From Bacillus sp. (in: firmicutes) (GTDB lineage: Bacteria; Bacillota; Clostridia; Lachnospirales; Lachnospiraceae): DNA of 32,836 nucleotides. The stretch covers positions 1-32,836 of the forward strand of contig JAMPCN010000030.1 of the NCBI GenBank assembly GCA_023666125.1, given 5' to 3'. The notes beneath the pieces were generated by a model. That model had not been told where the DNA came from and made no database searches. It worked only from the letters and a program-made list of their open reading frames with translations. Position numbers and translations under genes: made by a program. This document shows positions 7,646-16,624 of the stretch, in pieces (within the stretch, counting starts at the first letter, position 1; each line of letters opens with the position of its first letter).

Positions 7646-8752
7646 ATGATGAAAAAATACAAGGATATAAAGCAGTTTGCAATATCCAAAATGCAGACTG
7701 ATAAATTTCAATATAAGCTGATTATTTATGCCATTACCATGGTACATGTTATGCTTGTCTGCATTTTTACCGCGCTGAAAGTATGGCCGCTTATTCTTTT
7801 TAACATCGGCAGCGTCATTACCTATCTGCGCTGTATCCATATCATCAAATACGGATATGAAAAAGAACTTATCAGAACCTTTTATATCACCTATCTGGAA
7901 ATTATTCTGCACTCCTTTGTCGCCACGATTTTTGTCGGCTGGCAGTTCGGGTTTACCCAGTATATCGTCGGACTGGTTCCGTTCGGTTATTTTATGTGCG
8001 TCAATCTGATTCATAACAACAAAAGATATGTTATTCCCACAATACTTGGTCTGTTTGCTATTTTTGCTTTTATTTCCTGCCGTATGATTTATATGTTTGC
8101 AGGCTCCGTCTATCATCTGGATGTGCCGCCGGGCGTGGAACTTGCTATTTACATATTTAACGCCCTTTGTAATTTCGGCTTCTTATTCCTTGTCACGCTC
8201 GTCTTTCTTATGGAAATACAGGCGGCGGCAAACCAACTCCGCACCCAGAATGCCGCACTCGATAATATGGCAAGCATCGACCCGCTGACCGGCTTATATA
8301 ACCGCCGCAGTATGCAGGATTATTTTGACGAGGCGCTCAGAAATGAAGAGGAATTTTCGTTGGTAATGTGCGATATTGATAATTTTAAAAAGGTCAACGA
8401 TACTTACGGACATGATTTCGGTGACGTTGTGTTAAAAGATATTACGCAGATTATCAGCAACGAAGTTGGTGACGACGGACATGTCTGCCGCTGGGGCGGT
8501 GAGGAAATTCTGATTTTATGTCATGTGCCGTTGGATAAAACATGCCGGATTGCAGAAAATATCCGTTCTCATGTGGAAGAACATTTGTTTACCTGGAGTG
8601 AAACATCCATTCACTGTTCCCTTACGCTCGGAATCGCATCCCACCGATACGGCAATACCGTGGAAGATACGATTACCCATGCTGACAGGCGTCTCTATTA
8701 TGGTAAGCATAACGGCAAAAACAGGGTCGTTTCGCCATTTGATGCGCCCTGA
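7646..8752 (+). CDS. Membrane-bound diguanylate cyclase (GGDEF)
   Basis: Makes cyclic di-GMP from two GTP. Of 368 residues, about 25-195 form roughly six membrane helices with short loops, a sensor-type membrane region I cannot assign to a named family. A short helical linker (EIQAAANQLRTQNAALDNM) leads into the GGDEF domain at DPLTGLYNRR. Metal and base contacts are seen in CDIDNFKKVNDTYGHDFGD, and the active site is RWGGEEILI. The RxxD product-inhibition site that normally sits just before the signature is replaced (GDDG), so feedback inhibition is probably absent. It is the only plus-strand gene here. The GGAG at 7629-7632 is 13 nt from the ATG, which is long, so translation may be weak or the start uncertain by a codon. 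Confidence 0.93.
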   Translation: MMKKYKDIKQFAISKMQTDKFQYKLIIYAITMVHVMLVCIFTALKVWPLILFNIGSVITYLRCIHIIKYGYEKELIRTFYITYLEIILHSFVATIFVGWQFGFTQYIVGLVPFGYFMCVNLIHNNKRYVIPTILGLFAIFAFISCRMIYMFAGSVYHLDVPPGVELAIYIFNALCNFGFLFLVTLVFLMEIQAAANQLRTQNAALDNMASIDPLTGLYNRRSMQDYFDEALRNEEEFSLVMCDIDNFKKVNDTYGHDFGDVVLKDITQIISNEVGDDGHVCRWGGEEILILCHVPLDKTCRIAENIRSHVEEHLFTWSETSIHCSLTLGIASHRYGNTVEDTITHADRRLYYGKHNGKNRVVSPFDAP

Positions 8753-8785
8753 CCCTGCTTGATTGAGTATCGGTTTTCTATATTT

Positions 8786-9541
8786 TTATAATTTCCGCGT
8801 ATTCCTGTCTCCGTACAAAATTCTTTCCCGGTCGGAAGCGCTTGGCTCCACCATTCTCCCGTTTCTGTCGTAGTACGTTAAGAGCGTCGAATTTCTGGCC
8901 GCCTCTTTCTTTCCGTTATCCGTCAGTAAATTGATAACCTGATTCAAGTCTCCGCTTCGCAGATACGGCTGTATTTTACGGTCTAAAACGGCTTCTTTCA
9001 TGCGGTAGTCGCTTTCGGATTCATACGGAGCCTGCACCGTGTCAGAATGCATGGCACCATCTGTCATTTCTTCCGCATCCGCGGACTGCGCCAAAATATC
9101 CTCCGCCACGTCCGCATTTTCTTTTTCGATATCTGCGGTATCTATAACCTCCGGCTGCGGGTCGTTCCATAAATTATAAAAAAATTCCTTGACCGCTGCA
9201 ACCACCGTATTGATAAATTCCTGAACCGACTTAAGAATCGATGACACTGAAAAGACGGCCTGCTCTGACGTTGTCTTTACCGCCGTTTTAGAAGCGGCTG
9301 CAGCCGCCGTACGCGCGCCGTTTGAAATATCCAGTCTGACGCCGTCTTGGACTTTAGGCTGTTTTTCCTCCTGCGCTTTATCCGCCTTATCCTTTTCCTT
9401 CTTCTCTTCCATTTCCGTTTGCAGTCCATCCTGTCTGTAATCCAAGCTGAACTTTTCGTCCGCATCCGGAACATTGAGATTTTTTACCTTGGTATATTCA
9501 TAATATTTATTGCCGTCTATTCTATCGATTCGATTATTCAT
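8786..9541 (-). CDS. Charged hypothetical protein
   Basis: A protein of 251 residues that I do not recognise. It has no signal peptide. Residues about 35-70 are rich in Lys/Glu/Asp/Gln (MEEKKEKDKADKAQEEKQ). An Ala/Thr-rich stretch follows, then an amphipathic to hydrophobic helix at about 95-125 (SILKSVQEFINTVVAAVKEF) that could touch a membrane. An acidic, probably disordered part comes next. The last 65 residues look folded and are the likely conserved core (RSGDLNQVINLLTDNGKKEA, then YYDRNGRMVEPSASDRERIL). The start is fixed only weakly: AAGGA lies about 13 nt upstream. It converges with the GGDEF gene over a 33-nt gap, where no clear terminator is seen. Confidence 0.75.
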   Translation of the reverse strand: MNNRIDRIDGNKYYEYTKVKNLNVPDADEKFSLDYRQDGLQTEMEEKKEKDKADKAQEEKQPKVQDGVRLDISNGARTAAAAASKTAVKTTSEQAVFSVSSILKSVQEFINTVVAAVKEFFYNLWNDPQPEVIDTADIEKENADVAEDILAQSADAEEMTDGAMHSDTVQAPYESESDYRMKEAVLDRKIQPYLRSGDLNQVINLLTDNGKKEAARNSTLLTYYDRNGRMVEPSASDRERILYGDRNTRKL

Positions 9542-9702
9542 AATCTTTTATACGTCCTTGCCTTTCCTGCTTTTATGTAATAGGAAATTCCTCCAAAGAG
9601 CTAGATAATTTGCGAAGCAATTTTCTTGTAGTATATTGTATTTATCGGAAAATAAATAGAAATTTATTATAGTTTGGTCTTACTAAGATAATCTCAGGCC
9701 AC

Positions 9703-9732
9703 AAAAAACGCAGGCCGCGAGGGTCTGCGTTT
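9703..9732 (-). terminator. Rho-independent terminator after the HDOD-lipoprotein unit
   Basis: AAACGCAG (9706-9713) pairs with CTGCGTTT (9725-9732), extended inward by a G-T wobble and two C-G pairs. On the minus strand the stem runs into six T. It overlaps the TAA stop of the lipoprotein gene at 9731-9733, so it ends that transcript very tightly. Confidence 0.85.
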
Positions 9733-10534
9733 AAAAGTCATTTTCATTCTGTTTTGTCAGATTTTCCATATCAATCTGCTGCAATACATCGGTATCTTTA
9801 TAGACGTATAAAGCAATTTCACGGTAATAACCGTCCTGATAAATCATTTTATAATAAGTGTCGCCGTCATATTCGTATGCCGGTTCCCCGTATGCCTCTT
9901 TGATATCATCTGCATTGGACACACCCCACTCGATACCGTTTGGAAGAAGAATCTTCCAGTCACAGTCTCTGGCAACATGCCGTTCTATGGTAATGCCGGA
10001 CACCATACAATCGGAAAATGCAGCCGGAACCTCAGAAAGATTCGCCAGTTTTGTGGAAATGGAAACATCATCTTTTATCCATTCCTGCAACGGCACATAT
10101 TGATTGACATCCAGTGTTTGTAAACTATCGCCTCCGTATGTCCAGCCTAAGGCTTCCATGTCGGCATACTGCATCGGAAACTGATAAACGGTTCCGTCAA
10201 TGGAAACCTGAAAATCATAGAGGTTAGCGGAAAGCCTTGCCGGAGTGGATACCGGAAGCAGCTCTTCCTCCTGCGCTTCTTCGGCCTTGTTTTCAGACGC
10301 TGTGTTTGTATTTTCTTTCGTCTCCGGCGTTTCCAATAAAACATCCGTCGGCTGTTGTGCGGCATCATCATCAGTACCGCTGCCGCTGTCATCCGCCAAA
10401 TTCTCTGCGGGAAGTTCCTGCATAACCGGAACATCTTCATAATCGGCACGGTTATCTGCTGCCCGGCCGTCTGCACATGCCGTCAAAAAAGCACAACAAA
10501 GGATAGATAACAGCGTCAAATGATACTTTTTCAT
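9731..10534 (-). CDS. Predicted lipoprotein of unknown function
   Basis: A protein of 267 residues with a lipoprotein signal peptide: a basic start (MKKYH), a hydrophobic core and the lipobox LTAC, so Cys20 should be lipidated and the protein held on the outer face of the membrane. Residues 25-95 are acidic and Ser/Thr/Glu-rich, a probable disordered tether. The rest looks like a compact domain (LYDFQVSIDGTVYQFPMQY, GWTYGG, SDCMVSGITIE, LPNGIEWGVSNADDIKEAYG, YYREIALYVYKD). That pattern resembles small DUF-type domains common in clostridial lipoproteins. Its ATG overlaps the stop of the HDOD gene by four bases (ATGA), so the two are probably translationally coupled. Confidence 0.85.
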   Translation of the reverse strand: MKKYHLTLLSILCCAFLTACADGRAADNRADYEDVPVMQELPAENLADDSGSGTDDDAAQQPTDVLLETPETKENTNTASENKAEEAQEEELLPVSTPARLSANLYDFQVSIDGTVYQFPMQYADMEALGWTYGGDSLQTLDVNQYVPLQEWIKDDVSISTKLANLSEVPAAFSDCMVSGITIERHVARDCDWKILLPNGIEWGVSNADDIKEAYGEPAYEYDGDTYYKMIYQDGYYREIALYVYKDTDVLQQIDMENLTKQNENDF

Positions 10535-11760
10535 TCCTCTGCCCCGAATAAATCACGATACCATTGCAAAGATTTGGTATAGGCGTCGTAAACATGGTCG
10601 ATATCTATCTGTTTTAACAGCATCTGTCTGGAAACTTCCTGCCAGGAAGCGTTTTCATATTGAACGATAAAATCCAGTACAGGAGCCAAATCGCCTTTAT
10701 CCTCAATCAGGGCGTTTTCAATCGGCTTTGAGACTTTCACCATTGTCAGAGCTTCTTTCATAGGCCTGTTTAAAATCAAATCCAGTACGGAGAATAAGCC
10801 CATCAGGAACAATTCGGAAGAATGTACCGCCATTTCAAAGATAGGAGCCAGATTTTCCGCAAACTTAGCACGCAGCAGGGAAAGCCTGGTAATCTCGTTC
10901 GGCTTATCGGCACATAACTCGTTCGTAACGGCGGTGTTAATCCATTTCTTTAATTCTTTCTGCCCAAGCATCGCCGCAGCATGCCTGATAGAGGTAATTT
11001 CGGAATTTACCGTCATTCTGTTTACCATCTTTAATAAAGAGATAACTAAGGCCGTATCGCGCCCGATAACGTCAGCCGCCTTTGTTAAATCGAAATCCCT
11101 GTCATTGACAAGATTCAGCAGTTCGATATAATTGGCCTTTAACGGAGCGACTTCTTCTTCGCCCTGCGTCACCGGCACACGGAAAAATCCGCCTTCATAG
11201 AGGTCAAATCCGCCCATGCTCTTTAACATATCAAAGTCTTCCTGAGAATCGACATGCACCGCACAGATTTTGATATGCGGATAGACATTCGCAAAATGTT
11301 TTTTCGCTTTCTGCATATCGTTTTTGCTATGGGAAAGTAAAATATAGTCCGTCAGCAGCAGCAATTCATGATACGCCTCAAAATTATCGTCAGTCAGTTT
11401 TCTGATGGCAATTTTGTATCGCATCTTTTTCAGTTCTTTAAATCGGTTGATATACATTTCATCCGGCGTAATGGTATTATTCGCCAGTAAGACAATCCTT
11501 TCATGCGGCGCATTACATTGTGCGTTAATATCCGCAAAGATGGAAATGTTATTCACTTCCACAAAGACTTCCTTATCCGCCGATAACGTTTCAATACCCA
11601 TACTTTCAATCAAATCAAGCCCCGCGATATTGGCCGCCCCGTCGTTGCTTCCGGTTCCCAACAGGCTGGGCGTCAAAAGATGGTTTTTCTTCTGCGCAAA
11701 TAAAGAATAGGCCTTGACTGTCATGGTTTCATCAAATAATGGTATTAATGTCGCAAGCAT
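10531..11760 (-). CDS. Degenerate EAL plus HDOD domain protein (YuxH type)
   Basis: A cytoplasmic signalling protein of 409 residues. The N-terminal half (about 1-205) has the fold pattern of an EAL domain: a start like RQPIF..., FVEVNNISIF, IVLLANNTI, MRYKIAIRKLTDDNF, and the closing GFDLYEGGFFRVP. The EAL signature and the catalytic acidic residues (for example the DDFGxG loop) are missing, so it should not degrade cyclic di-GMP. The C-terminal half (about 210-400) is an HDOD domain (LLNLVNDRDFDLTKAADVIG, ISLLKMVN, SIRHAAAMLGQKELKKWI), a non-catalytic relative of HD domains used in signalling. The domain order matches B. subtilis YuxH and proteobacterial CdgJ. It is coupled to the lipoprotein gene. 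It may sense or transmit a signal related to cyclic di-GMP or motility, which is inference. Confidence 0.88.
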   Translation of the reverse strand: MLATLIPLFDETMTVKAYSLFAQKKNHLLTPSLLGTGSNDGAANIAGLDLIESMGIETLSADKEVFVEVNNISIFADINAQCNAPHERIVLLANNTITPDEMYINRFKELKKMRYKIAIRKLTDDNFEAYHELLLLTDYILLSHSKNDMQKAKKHFANVYPHIKICAVHVDSQEDFDMLKSMGGFDLYEGGFFRVPVTQGEEEVAPLKANYIELLNLVNDRDFDLTKAADVIGRDTALVISLLKMVNRMTVNSEITSIRHAAAMLGQKELKKWINTAVTNELCADKPNEITRLSLLRAKFAENLAPIFEMAVHSSELFLMGLFSVLDLILNRPMKEALTMVKVSKPIENALIEDKGDLAPVLDFIVQYENASWQEVSRQMLLKQIDIDHVYDAYTKSLQWYRDLFGAEE

Positions 11761-11901
11761 AATGAATTCTCCTGTTTATCCACAATTTCATAATGAATCA
11801 GATTTGTTTTTACTATTTTCTATTACTATAATACTATATTTTCGCAAATAATTATATACTTTTTTCTTATATTTAGAAAAAAATTACAGTTTTTCCATTT
11901 C

Positions 11902-12390
11902 CTATTTCCGGTTAATATAATTTACAAGCCCCTCGGCGGCAATGATTTTCTGCATAAACTCAGGAAATGCCTGCCCCTGATAGGTTGTGTTCTTCGTTAC
12001 GTCGGTAATGACGCCGGTATCGAAATCCACCTCTACCGTATCCCCGTCCTCGATAGCCGCAGCCGCCTGCGGACACTCTATAATGGGAAGCCCTATATTA
12101 ATCGCATTGCGGTAAAAGATGCGGGCAAAGGTCTCTGCAATGACACAGCTTACGCCTGCCGCTTTAATCGCAATCGGCGCATGCTCTCTCGATGAGCCGC
12201 AGCCAAAGTTTTTGGTTGCCACCATAATATCGCCTTTTTGCACCTTTTTCATAAAATCCTTGTCAATATCTTCCATACAGTGCGCGGCAAGTTCCGCCGG
12301 GTCTGAAGAATTCAAATAACGGGCCGGAATGATAACATCCGTATCCACATTGTCGCCATATTTAAAAACACGTCCTTTTGCTGCTTTCAT
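11902..12390 (-). CDS. leuD: 3-isopropylmalate dehydratase small subunit
   Basis: Together with LeuC, isomerises 2-isopropylmalate to 3-isopropylmalate in leucine synthesis. I set the start at the ATG at 12390 ([20 protein letters not shown]) because GGAGG lies 7 nt upstream; a frame extension of 12 codons has no support. The product of 162 residues is the short LeuD type found in archaea and clostridia. The swivel-domain motifs are present: [26 protein letters not shown] and [15 protein letters not shown]. It is 75 nt downstream of leuC and should be expressed with it. No good hairpin terminator follows; the next 140 nt are AT-rich. Confidence 0.96.
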   Translation of the reverse strand: MKAAKGRVFKYGDNVDTDVIIPARYLNSSDPAELAAHCMEDIDKDFMKKVQKGDIMVATKNFGCGSSREHAPIAIKAAGVSCVIAETFARIFYRNAINIGLPIIECPQAAAAIEDGDTVEVDFDTGVITDVTKNTTYQGQAFPEFMQKIIAAEGLVNYINRK

Positions 12391-12465
12391 ATATATTCCT
12401 CCAATCAATGCACTATTTTTTATCATCTTTGCCGACTATCAGGCCACGGAACCAGACAGTTTCTT

Positions 12466-13728
12466 TTACAGCCGGCATGGGCAGGAAATTTTACCGGCAA
12501 CGGCGCTTGCCGCGGCTACCGCCGGACTTGCCAGATAAATTTCGGAATCCACATGTCCCATTCTGCCTACGAAATTGCGGTTCGTCGTAGATACACAGCG
12601 TTCATGTTCCGCTAAAATCCCCATATAACCTCCAAGGCACGGACCGCATGTCGGTGTGCTGACAACGGCTCCGGCCTCTATGAAGATTTTTAACAAGCCC
12701 TCTTCCATTGCCTGCATGTATATTTTCTGCGTAGCCGGTATCACGATACATCTCATGCCTTTTGCCACATGCCTTCCCTTTAATACCTTAGCGGCAGTCC
12801 GCAAATCATCGAGCCTGCCGTTGGTGCAGGAACCGATTACCACCTGGTCTATCTTAATATCTTCTTTGATTTCATCAATCGTCTTTGTATTTTCCGGAAG
12901 ATGCGGGAACGCGATGGTCGGACGCAGCGCGCTTAAATCAATCGTATACTCCTCATCATAAACCGCGTCATCATCCGCCTCATATATCGTATACGGTTTG
13001 ACGGAATGCTCTTTCATATAGGAAACTGCCAAATCATCCACCGGGAAAATGCCGTTTTTACCGCCCGCCTCAATCGCCATATTGGCAATCGTGAAACGGT
13101 CGTCCATCGTCAGGTTTTGAATGCCATCCCCAACAAACTCCATGGATTTATATAAGGCGCCGTCTACGCCTATCATGCCGATAATATGCAGAATAACGTC
13201 TTTTCCGCTCACCCATTCGGAGGGCTTCCCTACAATATTGAATTTAATCGCCGACGGCACTTTAAACCATGCCTTTCCGGTTGCCATGCCCGCCGCCATA
13301 TCGGTGCTGCCGACGCCCGTGGAAAATGCTCCTAACGCCCCGTATGTACAGGTATGGGAATCCGCGCCGATAATCACGTCTCCCGCTACGGTCAGACCTT
13401 TTTCCGGAAGCAGCGCATGTTCAATGCCCATTTCCCCTACTTCAAAATAATTGGTAATTTCGTTACGATAGGCGAACTCCCTCACACATTTACAGTGCTG
13501 AGCCGATTTAATATCCTTGTTCGGCACAAAATGGTCAGGAACCAACGCTATTTTATCTTTATCAAAAACGCCGTCCACTTTCATTTTTTCCATTTCTTTA
13601 ATGGCAACGGGGCTGGTAATGTCGTTTCCAAGAACCAAATCCAAATCCGCTTCAATCAACTGTCCGGCTTCCACCTTATCAAGTCCGGCATGCGCCGCTA
13701 ATATTTTCTGAGTCATTGTCATTCCCAT
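12466..13728 (-). CDS. leuC: 3-isopropylmalate dehydratase large subunit
   Basis: Catalytic, [4Fe-4S]-containing subunit of isopropylmalate isomerase, of the aconitase family. It has 420 residues, normal for the clostridial/archaeal type. The cluster ligands are in GSCTNGR and in CGPCLGG (two Cys). Substrate and structural motifs include [21 protein letters not shown], and RNFVGRMGH near the end. AGGAGG lies 9 nt before the ATG at 13728, and an extended -10 promoter lies just upstream. The protein ends KISCPCRL; the two extra Cys near the C-terminus are not usual cluster ligands. leuA and leuB are not in the window. Confidence 0.97.
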   Translation of the reverse strand: MGMTMTQKILAAHAGLDKVEAGQLIEADLDLVLGNDITSPVAIKEMEKMKVDGVFDKDKIALVPDHFVPNKDIKSAQHCKCVREFAYRNEITNYFEVGEMGIEHALLPEKGLTVAGDVIIGADSHTCTYGALGAFSTGVGSTDMAAGMATGKAWFKVPSAIKFNIVGKPSEWVSGKDVILHIIGMIGVDGALYKSMEFVGDGIQNLTMDDRFTIANMAIEAGGKNGIFPVDDLAVSYMKEHSVKPYTIYEADDDAVYDEEYTIDLSALRPTIAFPHLPENTKTIDEIKEDIKIDQVVIGSCTNGRLDDLRTAAKVLKGRHVAKGMRCIVIPATQKIYMQAMEEGLLKIFIEAGAVVSTPTCGPCLGGYMGILAEHERCVSTTNRNFVGRMGHVDSEIYLASPAVAAASAVAGKISCPCRL

Positions 13729-13759
13729 TTTTATCGTCCTCCTTTTTGTCTCTGCTGCT

Positions 13760-13768
13760 ATTATAACA
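13760..13768 (-). promoter_or_regulatory. Extended -10 promoter of leuCD
   Basis: On the minus strand TGTTATAAT is a TGn plus perfect TATAAT extended -10. The -35 position is weak. Transcription would begin about 25 nt before leuC and right after the hairpin that closes the tetR gene, so leuCD probably has its own promoter. No T-box or leader peptide fits in this short leader. Confidence 0.6.
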
Positions 13769-13783
13769 CAGATGTCGTACTGA

Positions 13784-13822
13784 AAATAGGATTTGCCTGA
13801 AGAAACCAGACAAATCCTATTT
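13784..13822 (-). terminator. Strong hairpin between tetR and leuC
   Basis: AAATAGGATTTG (13784-13795) pairs perfectly with CAAATCCTATTT (13811-13822), continued by a CTG/CAG helix after one mismatch. On the minus strand it ends in TTTTC, a short T-tract. It lies 22 nt after the tetR stop and immediately before the leuC promoter, so it probably ends the ilv-tetR transcript. Confidence 0.75.
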
Positions 13823-13844
13823 CTTAATGCAAAGTTTCGGGATA

Positions 13845-14408
13845 TCAGCGCATTTCCGCAATAATATCATCCATGGAATGGCTTGTGATATATTGGAAAA
13901 TATCCGCCATTTGTACAGGCGTAAGGCTCATATTCATCTTTAACCAGTTAATTACGATAAAGGTTGCGGACTGTGCAAAATACTCCGCAATCATATCGAT
14001 TGTCAGCCCTTTGCGGGCGGCAATTTTATGACCGGCCTTTTCGTCAATAAAGGTGAATAAAATCTCCTTAATAAATTTTCGTGTAATGCTTTCACAGGAG
14101 TTCTGTCCTTCCAAACGGACTACTCTGGTATAGAAGTCCTTATCTTTTTGCAAATTGGTAAAGATAAGAATCAGCCCTTCCCTTAAATCGCCCTCTTCCA
14201 ATAACGGAATGACCGGGTCGAGTATCTCCTTTTGGATAATCCAGTCAAGCAGGACATACTTATCCTGAAAATGATGGTAAAACGTCGGCCGGATAACCCC
14301 TGCCTTATCCGTTATTTCTTGGATGGTAATTTTATCAATAGGCGTTTTACGGGCAAGCTCCTTAAAACTTTCCGCTAATAATTTATCTACATTAGTTCTA
14401 TGCTGCAT
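13845..14408 (-). CDS. TetR/AcrR family transcriptional regulator
   Basis: A DNA-binding dimer of 187 residues. The N-terminal helix-turn-helix is clear ([25 protein letters not shown], about residues 25-50). The all-helical C-terminal ligand domain resembles the group found with DhaS-type activators ([39 protein letters not shown]). The ligand cannot be predicted. It starts 34 nt after the ilvC stop in the same direction, with a weak GGGGA ahead of the ATG, and ends just before a strong hairpin. Its position between ilvC and leuC suggests it could regulate branched-chain amino acid genes, but a TetR protein in that role would be unusual, so this rests on context alone. Confidence 0.9.
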   Translation of the reverse strand: MQHRTNVDKLLAESFKELARKTPIDKITIQEITDKAGVIRPTFYHHFQDKYVLLDWIIQKEILDPVIPLLEEGDLREGLILIFTNLQKDKDFYTRVVRLEGQNSCESITRKFIKEILFTFIDEKAGHKIAARKGLTIDMIAEYFAQSATFIVINWLKMNMSLTPVQMADIFQYITSHSMDDIIAEMR

Positions 14409-14442
14409 TATTTCCCCACATGGATTCTAGTGTGTTAGCATA

Positions 14443-15532
<1,090 letters not shown>

Positions 15533-15538
15533 AACGAA

Positions 15539-16036
15539 TTACAAATAAGTCACGTTTTCCGTACCGCGTCCTAAGCCCGCAATGCCGGTTCTGGCAAGTT
15601 CCAGAATCTCATAGCTGTCTAAAAGACTGATAAACGCCTCGATTTTCTCCTGGTTTCCGGTCAGTTCAATAATCAGGCTGTCCTTGGATACATCTACGAT
15701 TTTCGCACGGAAAATATCAGCCACCGAAATGACGCCCTGTCTTTCATCCGAAGAGGCTTTGACTTTAATCATCGCCAGTTCACGGTAAACGCTTTCACTT
15801 GGCTTTAATTCCTTAATATCCCGCACGTCAACCAGTTTTGCCACCTGTTTCTCAATCTGGTCGAGGATTTCGTCGTCTCCGGACGTAACGATGGTAATGC
15901 GCGTATATTTCGGGTCGGCGGTTACGCCTGCCGTAATGCTTTCGATATTATAACCGCGTCTCGAAAACAGCCCGGAAATGCGGCTGAGTACGCCGGAAGT
16001 ATTATCTACTAAAAGCTGAAACACTTTTTTTTGCAT
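15539..16036 (-). CDS. ilvN: Acetolactate synthase regulatory subunit, canonical paralogue
   Basis: A small subunit that activates IlvB and confers feedback control by branched-chain amino acids. It has 165 residues. The N-terminal ACT domain has VDNTSGVLSRISGLFSRRGY; Asn12, Gly15 and Asn30 correspond to the valine-site residues known in E. coli IlvH. The second domain ends in the family's LELARTGIAGLGRG. It is transcribed after a second, diverged ilvN copy at 16104-16595 and before ilvC. The gap between the two copies is 67 nt with nothing notable in it. Compared with its neighbour this is the more typical family member. Confidence 0.95.
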   Translation of the reverse strand: MQKKVFQLLVDNTSGVLSRISGLFSRRGYNIESITAGVTADPKYTRITIVTSGDDEILDQIEKQVAKLVDVRDIKELKPSESVYRELAMIKVKASSDERQGVISVADIFRAKIVDVSKDSLIIELTGNQEKIEAFISLLDSYEILELARTGIAGLGRGTENVTYL

Positions 16037-16103
16037 AAAAATTCCTGCCTTTCCATATCAAACGCTGTCAATAATTGTAGCAACAATAACGCAAAAAGTC
16101 AAC

Positions 16104-16595
16104 CTATTCCGCATCCACCATACATTTCGGCAGGGCTAACGTGCCGGTTCTTGCCACTTCCACAACGCTGACGGACTGTAACATATTAATCAGCAGGTTG
16201 ATTTTCTCCGGCACATCGCAAATCTGAATAATCATCAGGGTTTTGGACATATCGACAATATCCGCTTTCATAATTTCGCATGTCTCCATAATATCCCGTC
16301 TGTTATTACGGTTATATTTGACTTTAATCAGCATAAGTTCCCTGCTGATGCTTGCCGTTTCGTCAAATGTCTTTACTTTGATAACGTCCAACTTTTTATT
16401 CAACTGCTTTTCAATCTGTTCAATCGTCCGCTCGTCACCGCTGCTGACAATCGTCATGCAGGAAACCGCAGGGTCGTCCGTCTCTCCTACGGCAAGAGAA
16501 TCAATATTGTAGCTTCTTCTCGAAAACAGTCCCGAAACCTTGCAAAGCACGCCGGAGCGGTTTTCGACCAATACGGAATATATTTTTTTCTTCAT
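16104..16595 (-). CDS. ilvN: Acetolactate synthase regulatory subunit, diverged paralogue
   Basis: A second IlvN-type protein (163 residues) directly after ilvB. The ACT domain is recognisable (VENRSGVLCKVSGLFSRRSY), and the Asn12, Gly15 and Asn30 effector positions are kept, but Gly28 of the usual RRGYN is Ser. The rest follows the family (MTIVSSGDERTIEQIEKQLN, then LMLIKVKYN, then VVEVARTGTLALPKC) but lacks the final GLxRG. By eye the two copies agree at roughly two-fifths of positions, so this is an old duplication, not a recent one. It may bind a different amino acid or fine-tune the same enzyme. The start has AGGAAAG upstream and lies 29 nt after the ilvB stop. Confidence 0.93.
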   Translation of the reverse strand: MKKKIYSVLVENRSGVLCKVSGLFSRRSYNIDSLAVGETDDPAVSCMTIVSSGDERTIEQIEKQLNKKLDVIKVKTFDETASISRELMLIKVKYNRNNRRDIMETCEIMKADIVDMSKTLMIIQICDVPEKINLLINMLQSVSVVEVARTGTLALPKCMVDAE

Positions 16596-16624
16596 TCGAT
16601 ATTCTTTCCTTTCTTCCTATAAAA

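Noticed and set aside
7640-8116. Minus-strand frame of 158 codons opposite the diguanylate cyclase
   Set aside because: Low-quality composition and fully antisense to a well-supported membrane region.
11860-11882. A/T-only hairpin after leuD
   Set aside because: TTTTTTCT/AGAAAAAA pairs, but there is no G-C in the stem beyond one pair and no T-run follows it on the minus strand.
12391-12426. Longer N-terminus for LeuD
   Set aside because: The 12 added codons have no ribosome binding site of their own and overlap the GGAGG that serves the start at 12390.
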